Assembly: GCF_008124785.1 (NCBI RefSeq) | Contig: NZ_VNHU01000006.1 | Coordinates: 62,001-126,000, forward strand | Reading direction: 5' to 3' | Length of the DNA: 64,000 nt | Source of the DNA: Aquimarina intermedia | Lineage (GTDB): Bacteria; Bacteroidota; Bacteroidia; Flavobacteriales; Flavobacteriaceae | Notes under the pieces: generated by a model | What the model saw: the letters and a program-made list of their open reading frames with translations, nothing else | Databases searched by the model: none | Told to the model about the DNA's origin: nothing | Shown here: one piece after another, positions 34,712-44,569 of the stretch | Layout: the number at the start of each line of letters is the position of its first letter | How positions within the stretch are numbered: the first letter of the stretch is position 1 | Translations under genes and position numbers: made by a program

Positions 34712-35617
34712 ATGGCGAAGGCAACAAAAAAACAAGCATTAGGCCGAGGATTATCGGCATTGCTTAAGGATCCCGAAAATGATATAAAATCCGCAGAGGA
34801 TAAGAATGCTGACAAGGTAGTTGGAAATATCATAGAACTAGAACTTGAAAGCATCGATGTCAACCCTTTTCAACCAAGAACCAGTTTCAACGACGAGACA
34901 TTGCAAGAACTCGCAACTTCGATCAGAGAAGTAGGTGTGATACAACCTATCACCGTTCGTAAATTGGATTTTAACACGTACCAACTGGTAAGTGGAGAAC
35001 GTCGATTTAGAGCTTCAAAATTAGCAGGTCTAGAAACGATTCCAGCATATATTCGTATAGCCAATGATCAGGAATCTCTGACAATGGCCTTGGTAGAAAA
35101 TATTCAACGTCAGGATCTCGATCCTATCGAGATTGCACTCTCCTATCAACGTTTGATTGATGAGATTGATTTGACACAGGAGCAATTAAGCGACCGTGTA
35201 GGTAAAAAACGATCTACCATTGCAAACTACCTGCGTTTATTAAAACTGGATCCAATTGTACAGACGGGAATCCGAGATGGATTTATTTCTATGGGACATG
35301 GTCGCGCAATGATTAATATCGACGATCAGCAAAAGCAACTTGATATTTATGAAAAAATCATTGCCAACACCCTTTCAGTAAGAGAAACGGAAAAGTTGGT
35401 TAAAACTATTGATCAAGAAGAAACTGCCGTTACAAAACCTGCACCTTCTTCAAAGGTTCCAAAATATGTGGAAAATAGCATGAATGAGTTTTCTGATTTT
35501 TTCGGAGCAAAAATTGATGTCAAGGTTTCGGGTCGCGGTCGCGGAAAATTAATCATACCCTTCTCTTCTGAAGAAGATTTTAACCGCATAAAGAAATTAA
35601 TAAGTAGTGAAAAATAA
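34712..35617 (+). CDS. parB: Chromosome-partitioning protein ParB/Spo0J
   Basis: 301 residues. N-terminal ALGRGLSALL, the CTP-binding ParB/Srx domain (about 45-135, with NPFQPR, SGERRFRASKLAGL and ALVENIQRQDLDPIE), the helix-turn-helix KKRSTIANYLRLLKL and GHGRAMI, and a C-terminal dimerization end. Binds parS and spreads as a clamp. The stop overlaps the next start by 11 bp. No parS copy was identified in the window. Confidence 0.95.
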   Translation: MAKATKKQALGRGLSALLKDPENDIKSAEDKNADKVVGNIIELELESIDVNPFQPRTSFNDETLQELATSIREVGVIQPITVRKLDFNTYQLVSGERRFRASKLAGLETIPAYIRIANDQESLTMALVENIQRQDLDPIEIALSYQRLIDEIDLTQEQLSDRVGKKRSTIANYLRLLKLDPIVQTGIRDGFISMGHGRAMINIDDQQKQLDIYEKIIANTLSVRETEKLVKTIDQEETAVTKPAPSSKVPKYVENSMNEFSDFFGAKIDVKVSGRGRGKLIIPFSSEEDFNRIKKLISSEK

Positions 35618-36191
35618 ACATGCTTATATATTCTTAATTCTTTGTCTCTTGTCAAGCACTATGTTGTTTGCACAGGACGTAGATTCATTGAAAATAGACA
35701 CAGAAATTCAGGAGGTTAAGGTAAAAAGAAAGAGAAAAATTCGACCTTATGAACCGTTGGCACCGGCCAAAGCCGCTTTTTATTCGGCAGTACTCCCGGG
35801 TTTAGGACAAGCATACACAGGTAAATATTGGAAAATGCCGATTGTATATGCTGCCTTAGGTACCGGTATATATTTTTACGTTGACAATACAGACAAGTAC
35901 AATACAGTACGAGATATTTACAAAAGGAGATTAGCTGGTTTTACAGATGATGAGTTCGCTAACATTAGCGATGATCAGTTGATTCAACTACAACGTCGTT
36001 TTAGACGAGAGCAAGAACTATCGCTTCTTGTAACGGTAGGAATTTATATTTTAAACATTATTGATGCAAATGTCACGGCACATTTACAGCAATATAATAT
36101 TTCTGATGACCTGTCTTTTAAACCGAAAGTAAATATGAACGATTTTAATGCCAAGCCAAGTTATGGCGTGTCTTTAAACTACAGCTTTTAA
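35607..36191 (+). CDS. DUF5683 membrane protein
   Basis: 194 residues from a GTG that overlaps the parB end by 11 bp. Signal peptide of about 22 residues (ending LFAQ), then a basic linker KVKRKRKIRPY and the conserved core AAFYSAVLPGLGQAYTGKYW with two hydrophobic segments. This matches DUF5683, common between parB and dapB in Bacteroidota. Function unknown; probably inner membrane or envelope. The coupling to parB is conserved-looking but may only be transcriptional. Confidence 0.82.
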   Translation: MKNKHAYIFLILCLLSSTMLFAQDVDSLKIDTEIQEVKVKRKRKIRPYEPLAPAKAAFYSAVLPGLGQAYTGKYWKMPIVYAALGTGIYFYVDNTDKYNTVRDIYKRRLAGFTDDEFANISDDQLIQLQRRFRREQELSLLVTVGIYILNIIDANVTAHLQQYNISDDLSFKPKVNMNDFNAKPSYGVSLNYSF

Positions 36192-36200
36192 CTAATCACT

Positions 36201-36911
36201 ATGAAAATCGCATTATTAGGCTATGGTAAGATGGGAAAAACCATCGAACAAATTGCGTTAGAACGTGGTCACGCTATCATTCTTAAAGTTGGTAAAAATG
36301 ATAAGAACTACGATTTAACAAGCGCAGATGTAGCCATAGATTTTAGCATTCCGGACGCGGCGGTTGAAAATATTACTAGATGTTTTGAAGCTTCTGTTCC
36401 TATTATTTGTGGAACGACTGGTTGGCTTGATCATTTTGAGGAAATGGTAAGCTTGTGTCATCAAAAAAAGGGTGCTTTTATATATGCTTCAAATTTTAGT
36501 TTGGGTGTAAACCTTTATTTTGAACTAAACAAAAAACTAGCGCAAATGTTGAAGCCTCTGGACACCTATGCCGTTGCTATCGAAGAAATTCATCATCTAC
36601 AGAAACTTGACGCTCCTAGCGGTACCGCAATTACCTTGGCTGAGGACATTATAGCTAATAGTGACACTACCAATTGGTTCTTAAAAGATACAACTGATAC
36701 AATTGCCACCAATGGTATCCCAATTACTGCAAAACGCGAACCCGAAGTTCCGGGAACGCATACTGTGCAGTATACATCACAAGTAGATACCATCGAAATT
36801 AAACATACTGCCCATAATCGCAATGGTTTTGCATTAGGTGCAATAGTCGCCGCAGAGTGGCTTCAAAACAAAACCGGCGTCTATACGATGAAGGATGTGT
36901 TGGGATTATAA
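36201..36911 (+). CDS. dapB: 4-hydroxy-tetrahydrodipicolinate reductase
   Basis: 236 residues. N-terminal cofactor motif ALLGYGKMGKTIE and the signature EIHHLQKLDAPSGTA, containing the catalytic histidine and lysine. Reduces HTPA to tetrahydrodipicolinate with NAD(P)H, in lysine and cell-wall synthesis. Slightly short for the family, as in other Bacteroidota. Nine bases after the DUF5683 gene, so the same operon. Confidence 0.95.
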   Translation: MKIALLGYGKMGKTIEQIALERGHAIILKVGKNDKNYDLTSADVAIDFSIPDAAVENITRCFEASVPIICGTTGWLDHFEEMVSLCHQKKGAFIYASNFSLGVNLYFELNKKLAQMLKPLDTYAVAIEEIHHLQKLDAPSGTAITLAEDIIANSDTTNWFLKDTTDTIATNGIPITAKREPEVPGTHTVQYTSQVDTIEIKHTAHNRNGFALGAIVAAEWLQNKTGVYTMKDVLGL

Positions 36912-36980
36912 AATAATATATTATACAAACTACGTAACGTTGCCGTGACTTGAGCGACGTATACTAAAACATATTTTGAG

Positions 36981-38552
36981 ATGACAATTTACGAATGGTT
37001 TATATTTTTTCTAATAGTACAGCTGATTCACTTTGCAGGTACATGGAAGCTCTATCAGAAAGCAGGCAAAAAAGCGTGGGAGGCTGCAGTACCAGTTTAT
37101 AATGCTGTGATTCTAATGAAAATTATAAACCGTCCTTGGTGGTGGGTTATTCTCTTATTTGTTCCTATGATCAATGTGATCATGTTACCCGTTATTTGGG
37201 TAGAAACTATCAGAAGTTTTGGTAAGCACGAGACCAAAGACACCATTTTGGTTGTACTTACCTTAGGTTTTTATATTTATTATGTGAATTATGCCTTGGA
37301 TGTAAAGCATATTGCCGATCGTAGTTTAAAGCCACGTACTGCGGCAGGAGAATGGACAAGCTCTATACTTTTTGCAGTCGTTGCAGCGACTATTGTTCAC
37401 ACCTATTTCATTCAGCCGTTTACCATTCCAACCGGATCGCTCGAACGTACGTTACTCGTTGGAGACTTTCTGTTTGTAAGTAAGTTTCATTATGGTGCCC
37501 GAACGCCGATGACTGCTGTTTCTTTTCCTATGGTTCATGATACAATTCCTGTAATTAAAACAAAATCCTATTTATCTGAACCACAATACCCGTATTTTAG
37601 ATTGCCGGGATTTCAAGATATAGAAAGAAATGATATTGTTGTTTTTAGTTGGCCCATCGATACGGTGCGCTATTTTAGAGATCGCTCAGGTATGAGCTTT
37701 TATAAACCAATTGATAAAAAATCTAATTACGTAAAGCGTAGTGTAGGGATACCGGGAGATACTTTGTCTGTCGTAGATGGTTATGTTCATATCAATGGTA
37801 AGCGTACAGAATTACCGGACCGTGCCCAACTACAGTTTTCATACAGAGGCACTACAAAAGGATCCGGATTCAACCGTCAAAATCTATACGATCGTTATAA
37901 AATAAAGCCTAACGAATTTGGTTTAACCTCAGCTACAGAATTTGGTGCTCAGGGACTCACTGAAGAGGCTGCTACTAAATTTGCAAATCATCCAAATGTT
38001 GCGAGTTTAGAGCGTGCCATTTTACCTAAAGGGGTAAAAGATCCCAGAATTTTTCCGAATAATGGGAAGGTTGACTGGAACATTGATAATTTTGGTCCGA
38101 TTTATATTCCTAAAGCGGGTGCGACTATACCAATGAACTTAGAGAACTTTTCGTTGTATCGTCGTGTTATTGAGGTATACGAAGGATCCGAAATGGGCAT
38201 TGATAACACCTTAGAAGCTAGAGGGAATCAAATATTACTGAATAATCAGCCTATAACCAGCTACACTTTTAAACAAAATTATTACTGGATGATGGGTGAT
38301 AATCGTCACAACAGTGAAGATAGTCGTGCCTGGGGATATGTACCTGAAAATCACATTGTGGGTAAACCAGTGTTTATTTTCTTCAGCTATGATACGTATG
38401 GAAAAGGGTTATTTAATAAAATAAGATGGGAGCGCCTGTTTACAACCGTAGGCGGTGATGGCGAACCTGTATCCTATTTCTATTACTTTTTAGCTGCATT
38501 GATTTTATGGTTGGGCTATAGTCGCTATAAAAAAAGTAAGAAAAAATCTTAA
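36981..38552 (+). CDS. lepB: Signal peptidase I with N-terminal membrane domain
   Basis: 523 residues, larger than the usual enzyme. An N-terminal domain (about 1-110) with three hydrophobic segments resembles DUF5684, then an S26 peptidase: catalytic Ser153 in PTGSLERTLLVGD, catalytic Lys252 in NYVKRSVGIPGD, and the box MMGDNRHNSEDSRAWG near residue 440. The motif residue after the serine is Leu where Met is common. A long insertion (about 260-430) separates the boxes, as in other Bacteroidota. A final membrane segment lies near residue 500. Cleaves signal peptides on the outer face of the inner membrane. Confidence 0.93.
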   Translation: MTIYEWFIFFLIVQLIHFAGTWKLYQKAGKKAWEAAVPVYNAVILMKIINRPWWWVILLFVPMINVIMLPVIWVETIRSFGKHETKDTILVVLTLGFYIYYVNYALDVKHIADRSLKPRTAAGEWTSSILFAVVAATIVHTYFIQPFTIPTGSLERTLLVGDFLFVSKFHYGARTPMTAVSFPMVHDTIPVIKTKSYLSEPQYPYFRLPGFQDIERNDIVVFSWPIDTVRYFRDRSGMSFYKPIDKKSNYVKRSVGIPGDTLSVVDGYVHINGKRTELPDRAQLQFSYRGTTKGSGFNRQNLYDRYKIKPNEFGLTSATEFGAQGLTEEAATKFANHPNVASLERAILPKGVKDPRIFPNNGKVDWNIDNFGPIYIPKAGATIPMNLENFSLYRRVIEVYEGSEMGIDNTLEARGNQILLNNQPITSYTFKQNYYWMMGDNRHNSEDSRAWGYVPENHIVGKPVFIFFSYDTYGKGLFNKIRWERLFTTVGGDGEPVSYFYYFLAALILWLGYSRYKKSKKKS

Positions 38553-38573
38553 GTAAGAAACGTTGAATTGACA

Positions 38574-38593
38574 AACCTGAGTTTGATCAGGTT
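38574..38593 (+). terminator. Hairpin after lepB
   Basis: AACCTGA pairs with TCAGGTT around a six-base loop, 21 bp after the lepB stop and before the WbqC gene. No strong T-run, so a weak terminator at best. Confidence 0.35.
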
Positions 38594-38611
38594 ACTTTGA
38601 GTACTGGTATA

Positions 38612-39247
38612 ATGACATCAACTAAAAAGGCTACATTACTTCACCCGGCATATTTTGGATCTATTGCGCAGTTTGTGGCAATTGCAAATGCTGACCAAAT
38701 ACTTTTTGAAGATCAGGACAATTATCAAAAACAAACCTATCGCAACCGCACCTATATCTATGGAGCCAATGGTAGACTACTTTTGACCATTCCGATTAAG
38801 CATTCGCAAGATAATCGACGTCAATTGTACAGAGATATTCGAATAGAGAATGATTTTGAATGGCAGAAGTTACATTGGAGATCCTTGGAGACCGCCTATC
38901 GCACCTCTCCTTTTTTTGAATTTTATGAAGATGACTTAGCTCCGCTTTTTGAGAAGAAAAAAGAATTTCTTCTGGATTTTAATTATGAAACGTTAGAAGT
39001 TGTCGCTGATTGTTTACAACTGGATCTGTCCTATCAAAAAACTAATCGTTATAAAAAGGAAGTAACTGAGCATAGAGATTTACGATCTTTAATTATAGCC
39101 AAGAACGAAAAGCATGAACTTGCTTCCTACAATCAGGTTTTTCAGGATAAGCATGGCTCTCTTAAAAATTTGTCCATACTTGACCTTATTTTTAATGAAG
39201 GAACCAATGCATTAACGTATCTGGAAGAACAAAGTATCGCCTTGTAA
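38612..39247 (+). CDS. WbqC-like family protein
   Basis: 211 residues from the ATG at 38612; a TTG 15 bases upstream is less likely. Family features: LLHPAYFGSIAQFVAIANAD near the start, the DNYQKQTYRNR segment and WRSLETAYRTSPFFEFY. WbqC-like proteins occur near glycan-synthesis genes in some bacteria, but their reaction is not established to my knowledge. Here it follows lepB, a common order in flavobacteria. Cytoplasmic, no signal peptide. Confidence 0.85.
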   Translation: MTSTKKATLLHPAYFGSIAQFVAIANADQILFEDQDNYQKQTYRNRTYIYGANGRLLLTIPIKHSQDNRRQLYRDIRIENDFEWQKLHWRSLETAYRTSPFFEFYEDDLAPLFEKKKEFLLDFNYETLEVVADCLQLDLSYQKTNRYKKEVTEHRDLRSLIIAKNEKHELASYNQVFQDKHGSLKNLSILDLIFNEGTNALTYLEEQSIAL

Positions 39248-39282
39248 CAAGCGCTAAGGCTAAGCGATTAATCGATCTGTAT

Positions 39283-39603
39283 ATGACCAGGACTTTTATC
39301 CACTATGGTTTTCATTTTATACTACCTCTGATAGTAAGTCTCTATTGGTATCGAAAAGAATGGAAACAGGTATATATTTACTTCTTACTTGCAATGTTAA
39401 TTGACATCGACCATCTCTGGGCACAGCCAATTTTTGATCCGGATCGCTGTAGCGTAGGCTATCATACATTGCATAGCACTCTCGCAATAGCAATATATAT
39501 TTTACTACTACTCCCAAAAAAAAGTAGAATCATGGCAATCGCATTGTTATGGCATATAACCACAGATGCTATTGATTGCCGGCTTATGAGTTATTATAAT
39601 TGA
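39283..39603 (+). CDS. Small membrane protein (DUF6122-like)
   Basis: 106 residues with three to four hydrophobic segments. Conserved-looking polar points inside the membrane region: IDIDHLWAQPIFDPDRCSVG, YHTLHST and a C-terminal WHITTDAIDC. The Asp/His pattern suggests metal binding and resembles DUF6122. Function unknown. Its end overlaps the convergent nuclease-like gene by 10 bp. Confidence 0.7.
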   Translation: MTRTFIHYGFHFILPLIVSLYWYRKEWKQVYIYFLLAMLIDIDHLWAQPIFDPDRCSVGYHTLHSTLAIAIYILLLLPKKSRIMAIALLWHITTDAIDCRLMSYYN

Positions 39604-40613
39604 ATTTTGGTAACAACAGGATAATGATCTGACAGTTTGGTGTCAAAACTTTTAAACGTCAGCACCTCGAATTCTTCTTCCACTAGAATAAAATCAATTC
39701 GCACAGGAAACAACTTAAATTCATAGGTTTTCCCAAAGCCCTTCCCCGCTTCCTTAAATGCATCTTTAAGCCCTTGGGCTAACACTGTATTATAAACATA
39801 GGAATATGCAGAGTTATTAAAGTCCCCCATGACCATGACCTTATAGGGCGATGTCTTAATATGATCGGTAAGCAGATCCACCTGTTGCTGTTGCTTAATA
39901 AATGACATTTGCATTCTGGAGAGCAATTTTTGAGAACCTTCTTTGGCTATGGCATCTGTACTGGGTGTAATACGATGCGATTGTAAATGTACATTATACA
40001 CGCGTAGCGTATCCATTTGGACAACAATATCAGAAAAAATAATATTGTTTGCCGTGCCTTCAAATTGTAGAGATCCTTTGTTAATAATTGGATATTTGGA
40101 AAGAATAACTAGTGCTAATTCTCCATTATCATTATTAAAATCCTGATACGAATACGGATACTGAGAAAAATCAATATCGGGATTATTATAAAATTCCTGT
40201 CCGCAAAAAATATCAGGATTTTGCTCCTTCACCAACGCTGAAATCTCTTGAGGAATACGTTCATTATCAATCCATTCGAATCGATTAAAACTATGAACAT
40301 TATAACTCAGTAAAGAAAGGGTATTCTCTTTATCAGCCTTAACAGATTTGCCACGAAATTTATATAAAGAAAATACATGAGAGATTCCCAATAACAATAC
40401 TATAAACGAAAGCAAAAACCGTCTGTTCACCAAGAGGATCCAATACACCATAAAGAGGGCATTTATCAAAATCAAGATGGGCACTGTTAAACTTAGTACT
40501 GAGAGTAAAGGAAATGTTTTAGGCGAAATATAGGGTAGCAAATAAGATAATAATAACGCAAAGGCAACTATCGAATTCAATAAGAAAACAAATCGATTAA
40601 CTAACTTTCTCAT
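39594..40613 (-). CDS. Endonuclease/exonuclease/phosphatase family membrane protein
   Basis: 339 residues. Three N-terminal membrane segments (about 8-85) precede an EEP-fold domain with LSYNVHSFNRFEW, FCGQEFYN, VMGDFNNSAYS and the final SDHYPVV, which hold the metal and catalytic residues. Such fused proteins are common in Bacteroidota; substrate (phosphodiester or phospholipid headgroup) unknown. The catalytic domain probably sits on the periplasmic side, but topology cannot be fixed by eye. Two bases after a rhomboid gene, likely one transcript. Confidence 0.85.
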   Translation of the reverse strand: MRKLVNRFVFLLNSIVAFALLLSYLLPYISPKTFPLLSVLSLTVPILILINALFMVYWILLVNRRFLLSFIVLLLGISHVFSLYKFRGKSVKADKENTLSLLSYNVHSFNRFEWIDNERIPQEISALVKEQNPDIFCGQEFYNNPDIDFSQYPYSYQDFNNDNGELALVILSKYPIINKGSLQFEGTANNIIFSDIVVQMDTLRVYNVHLQSHRITPSTDAIAKEGSQKLLSRMQMSFIKQQQQVDLLTDHIKTSPYKVMVMGDFNNSAYSYVYNTVLAQGLKDAFKEAGKGFGKTYEFKLFPVRIDFILVEEEFEVLTFKSFDTKLSDHYPVVTKIQL

Positions 40614-40615
40614 GC

Positions 40616-41500
40616 TTACTCCTTACCGGCTTTAAACAAAAAGTCTTTTTCTTTTTTTGTAAGGCTCTCATAACCACTCTTACTTATTTTGTCAAGAATA
40701 GCATCAATTTGAGCTTGATCCTTATTTTTTTGAACTGTTTTGGCATTGGAGCTTGGTTTTTTAGGCTGTTTTTTAGCACTGGCCTTGTAAACCGTCTTTA
40801 ACGGACTTTTCTTTTTAAAGCTAAAAAAAGTTGTCAACGTATCCATAAAACGTTCGAAGCCTGCTCCAATATCATTACCTTTTTGAAGTTGAAGTGCATA
40901 AATGTATCCAAATAAGGCGCCACCCATATGTGCAATAAGTCCGCCGGCATTGCCAGAATTGGGCAATTGTATTAAATCAGATAATACTACAAATACGCCT
41001 ATATGCCAGAGTTTAACATTAAAAAAAATAATACGAACCTCGGTGTTTGGCGTATATGCTGCGATAAAAATCATAATAGCACGAACTGCAGCAGAAGCTC
41101 CGATTAAGTACGCCATCGAGCCTTGAAGCACAGGAAACAGATTATAAGCAGCAACAAACAATACTCCTCCACTAATTGCTCCCAACAAATAGATGGTCAA
41201 AAACCGTTTCTCATCAAACAGATTTAGTACAATCTTACCAAACCAATACAATACCAGCATATTCCAGAAAATATGCCAAAAGTCAAAATGAAGAAAGCTA
41301 TAGGTTAACAGACTCCAAGGTTGTATCACCAATTCCTCTAATTGAATAGGCAGTACAAACCATTGCATCAAAGCTCCCGGGTTACTTTTTATCACCCAAG
41401 AAACTAAGGTAGCCAGCAAAAAAAGCAACACATTAATGACAATAAGCTTTATTAATATAGAAGCCGTCTGATATTGATATTTTAATGAATTTGATGTCAT
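40616..41500 (-). CDS. Rhomboid intramembrane serine protease (first of two)
   Basis: 294 residues with six hydrophobic segments. The catalytic serine is in LIGASAAVRAI (GxSx), the histidine in AHMGGALFG, and FLHFDFWHIFWNMLVLYWFG is the L1-loop/TM2 region. The C-terminal tail (about 225-294) is basic and cytoplasmic, with a motif YESLTKKEKDFLFKAG seen in other Bacteroidota rhomboids. Cleaves membrane-anchored substrates, not identifiable here. It lies one base after the second rhomboid gene. Confidence 0.9.
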   Translation of the reverse strand: MTSNSLKYQYQTASILIKLIVINVLLFLLATLVSWVIKSNPGALMQWFVLPIQLEELVIQPWSLLTYSFLHFDFWHIFWNMLVLYWFGKIVLNLFDEKRFLTIYLLGAISGGVLFVAAYNLFPVLQGSMAYLIGASAAVRAIMIFIAAYTPNTEVRIIFFNVKLWHIGVFVVLSDLIQLPNSGNAGGLIAHMGGALFGYIYALQLQKGNDIGAGFERFMDTLTTFFSFKKKSPLKTVYKASAKKQPKKPSSNAKTVQKNKDQAQIDAILDKISKSGYESLTKKEKDFLFKAGKE

Positions 41501-41501
41501 G

Positions 41502-42254
41502 CTAATACCATCTATTTTGATTAAACGAGTTACGCTTCCAATACCACATAGTTATAAACCCTATAACCGCCCCACCAATATGTGCCCAGTGAGCTACGTT
41601 TGATGGTCCTAAAATAGCCTGTCCGGTAATCCCTCCGTATAAATCCATCAAAAAGTATCCTCCAATTAAGTATTTAGCTTTGATAGGAATAGGTATAAAA
41701 ATAATATATAGTGGCAGGTTGGGAAACAATACAGCAAACGCAGCCAAAACTCCAAATATTGCACCAGATGCACCAACCATAGGGGTGACAAAAGCTTTTA
41801 TCATTCGCTCTGTTACTTCTTTAGGAATAGTATCATATACCCGATACTGGCCCGTAGAAATTACATCATTAATAAAGATTTGTATTTGATCCGGAGTAAA
41901 TCCTGCCTCAATGTACGCCTGATATCCTGGTTGAAACTGAAAATACGTAAACAGAATCTGAAAGGCAACAGCACCCAATCCCGCGGAAAAATATATAAAA
42001 AGAAATTTCCTTTGACCGATAGCGCTCTCTAAATGGCTACCAAACATATAGAGCGCAAACATATTAAAAAATATATGCCCGGCATCACCGTGCATAAACA
42101 TATGCGTGATTATTTGCCAAATCTGAAAATTATCATTTTTGGGAAACCATAACGCAAAAAAGTTATACGCTTGTTCTCCAAGACTCAATGTTCCCAAAAA
42201 GAAAATCACGTTAATTATCAGTATGGCTTTTACCGTGTCAGTAATTCTACCCAT
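41502..42254 (-). CDS. Rhomboid intramembrane serine protease (second of two)
   Basis: 250 residues, six hydrophobic segments. Catalytic serine in MVGASGAIFGVLAAF and histidine in AHIGGAVIGF; HMFMHGDAGHIFFNMFALY is the TM2 signature. A long loop (about 115-155) lies before the serine. Shares fold but little sequence with its neighbour, so an old duplication. The run mutL, rhomboid, rhomboid, nuclease-like is tightly packed (7, 1 and 2 bp gaps). Confidence 0.9.
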   Translation of the reverse strand: MGRITDTVKAILIINVIFFLGTLSLGEQAYNFFALWFPKNDNFQIWQIITHMFMHGDAGHIFFNMFALYMFGSHLESAIGQRKFLFIYFSAGLGAVAFQILFTYFQFQPGYQAYIEAGFTPDQIQIFINDVISTGQYRVYDTIPKEVTERMIKAFVTPMVGASGAIFGVLAAFAVLFPNLPLYIIFIPIPIKAKYLIGGYFLMDLYGGITGQAILGPSNVAHWAHIGGAVIGFITMWYWKRNSFNQNRWY

Positions 42255-42261
42255 ATTTTTT

Positions 42262-44142
42262 TTAAAATTTTTTATCTATTTCATCTACAGTAATAGTCGT
42301 AAATGTTGGTTTATGATCTGGTGTTATCGTCGGTTCTGTACAGGCAAATAAACTATTGACAATATGTTGTTGCTGTTCTTGCTCTAAAACAATACCTGTG
42401 CGCACCGCAATACTTTTTGCCATAGATTTAGCCAAAAAATCTGTTTGAGAAAATCCGCTATCCGGAACTTCATTTTGTAAATCCCCCAATAACTGCTCTA
42501 GCAATACACTGACTTCACTCTCTGTAATAGCTGTAGGAATACCACTAATACTTACTTCCTCCTCAACAATAGCATCAAAAACAAATCCCGTATGCTCTAA
42601 TTGTTCTCTAACCATTTGCAAAAGTTCAATTTCTTGCGTTGTTAAAGAAATTTTTAACGGAAAAATAAGTTGTTGGCTTACGGCATTAGCCATTGTTATG
42701 TTGCGCAGTAACTCTTCATATAAAATACGCTGATGTGCCCGATGTTGGTTGATAATAACCATACCGCTCTTAATAGTGGTAATGATATATTTTCGCTTTA
42801 GCTGATAGGTAGGGTTATGACTAAGATCAGACTCTTTTTTCTCATCAAATAGAGATCCCGTAATTGCCGTACTTTCAAACTGTACAGAAGAAAAATCATT
42901 TGATTTTTTGTGTTGATCAATAGCCGAGGTATCCGCTTGTAACCCCACGTACAGATTCTCCCAGTCCGAAGACTTCTTTTCTTTATGCCAAGTTCTGCCC
43001 ATACTACTATTAGTAGTGGGTCTGGTTTTTTCGTCTTTAAAGGGGTTAAAATTGCGATCTACCTCTATAGTGGGTACGCGTGCTTCCTTATTCTTAAAGT
43101 CGTACGGTGTCTCCATCGATGCATCCTTATTGAAGTCTAATACAGGCGCGACACTAAATTGTCCCAGGCTATGTTTAATTGTAGAACGCAACATAGCATA
43201 AAGGGAATGCTCGTCATCAAATTTAATCTCAGTTTTGGTAGGATGTATATTAATATCGATAGATTTTGGATCAACATCCAAATACACGAAATACGTAGGA
43301 AACGTTTTTTCTTTGCATAAACCCTCAAATGCCGAAGTTACGGCATGATTGAGATAGGCACTTTTTATAAACCGATTATTCACAAAAAAGAATTGCTCTC
43401 CCCTACTACGTTTTGCAAACTCAGGCTTGCCTACAAAACCACTAATTTTAACAAGATCCGTTTCTTCCTGAATCGGAACTAGTTTTTCGTTTGTTTTACC
43501 GCCGAGAATATGCACTATTCGTTGTCTGTGGTTTGCTACTGGCAAGCTAAATACCTCACTGTCATTATGGTACATATCAAACTTGATTGACGGATGTACC
43601 ATCGCTACTCTATGAAATTCATCTATGATATGACGTAGTTCGACTGTATTTGACTTAAGGAAATTACGGCGGGCAGGAATGTTATAAAAAAGATTTTTCA
43701 CACAGATAGAGGTTCCTGTAGGCGTAACGCACACCTCTTGCGAACTCACTTCGCTCCCCTCAATTTTGATTTCGGTTCCTACTTCATCACCAGCTTGCTT
43801 TGTTTTAAGTTCTACATGAGCAATGGCAGCAATAGAAGCCAATGCTTCTCCTCTAAAACCTTTGGTATCTAATTGAAATAAATCTTCGGCTTTTCTAATT
43901 TTTGAAGTTGCATGCCGTTCAAAACTAAGTCGGGCATCTGTGACACTCATACCGATCCCATCATCGATCACTTGGATACGAGTTTTACCTGCTTCTTTTA
44001 CCAAAAGCTTGATATGAGATGCTTGTGCATCAATAGCATTCTCTAATAGTTCTTTAACTACAGATGCGGGACGTTGAACAACCTCTCCTGCAGCAATTTG
44101 ATTTGCTACATGATCAGGTAATAATTGAATAATATCAGACAT
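42262..44142 (-). CDS. mutL: DNA mismatch repair protein MutL
   Basis: 626 residues. N-terminal GHKL ATPase with VVKELLENAIDAQASHIKL, IDDGIGM, and FRGEALASI; a transducer domain follows (HPTKTEIKF), then a variable linker (about 340-430) and the C-terminal dimerization domain (about 440-620). I did not see a clear DQHAxxE endonuclease motif: the matching place reads INQHRAHQRILYEELL, with Arg where Ala is typical. Couples MutS mismatch recognition to excision. Full length. Confidence 0.95.
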   Translation of the reverse strand: MSDIIQLLPDHVANQIAAGEVVQRPASVVKELLENAIDAQASHIKLLVKEAGKTRIQVIDDGIGMSVTDARLSFERHATSKIRKAEDLFQLDTKGFRGEALASIAAIAHVELKTKQAGDEVGTEIKIEGSEVSSQEVCVTPTGTSICVKNLFYNIPARRNFLKSNTVELRHIIDEFHRVAMVHPSIKFDMYHNDSEVFSLPVANHRQRIVHILGGKTNEKLVPIQEETDLVKISGFVGKPEFAKRSRGEQFFFVNNRFIKSAYLNHAVTSAFEGLCKEKTFPTYFVYLDVDPKSIDINIHPTKTEIKFDDEHSLYAMLRSTIKHSLGQFSVAPVLDFNKDASMETPYDFKNKEARVPTIEVDRNFNPFKDEKTRPTTNSSMGRTWHKEKKSSDWENLYVGLQADTSAIDQHKKSNDFSSVQFESTAITGSLFDEKKESDLSHNPTYQLKRKYIITTIKSGMVIINQHRAHQRILYEELLRNITMANAVSQQLIFPLKISLTTQEIELLQMVREQLEHTGFVFDAIVEEEVSISGIPTAITESEVSVLLEQLLGDLQNEVPDSGFSQTDFLAKSMAKSIAVRTGIVLEQEQQQHIVNSLFACTEPTITPDHKPTFTTITVDEIDKKF

Positions 44143-44436
44143 TTATTGTCGTGAAGTAAAAATTGATAAATCAAAATCTATGATATACAAAAAGATAAAG
44201 ATTAAAACCATCGCAATATAAATAACTCGCTTGTTAATCTCACGATTTCCGCGCGTTCGACTTGCTTTTCGCACTTCGGCCCAATGCGCTCCAAAATCTA
44301 TGTCGTTAGTAGTCTCTCGATATTTAGTAATTCTATTTTCAAAACTATAGATATTACCACTACTTTTACCCTTGTAATATCGGGGAGTGTAGTTAAATCT
44401 TCTACTAACCTTCTTCTTTAAAATATTTACTTTCAC
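44143..44436 (-). CDS. Hypothetical small membrane protein between ribH and mutL
   Basis: About 97 residues read from a GTG at 44436. This start is preferred over a TTG at 44466 because GAGGAG, a Shine-Dalgarno-like sequence, lies a few bases before it. A basic N-terminus (KKKVSRRFNYTPRYYKG) is followed by a C-terminal membrane segment (about 75-95). No domain recognized. A similar small gene occurs at this place in other flavobacteria, where it is sometimes labelled as a riboflavin synthase subunit; nothing in the sequence supports that. It ends one base before mutL. Confidence 0.65.
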   Translation of the reverse strand: MKVNILKKKVSRRFNYTPRYYKGKSSGNIYSFENRITKYRETTNDIDFGAHWAEVRKASRTRGNREINKRVIYIAMVLIFIFLYIIDFDLSIFTSRQ

Positions 44437-44569
44437 GATCAGCTCCTCTCTTTTTATAAGTTTCAAATATACTCAAAATGGATTGTAATGTAAAGTCTTT
44501 ACGCATACAATCCAGAATAATACTCATAGCAAGAAACGTTCCAGAGGCGTCCTGATAAAGCTACATCTG

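Noticed and set aside
44143-44436. Label as riboflavin synthase subunit
   Set aside because: Proximity to ribH is the only link; the sequence is a short basic protein with one membrane segment.
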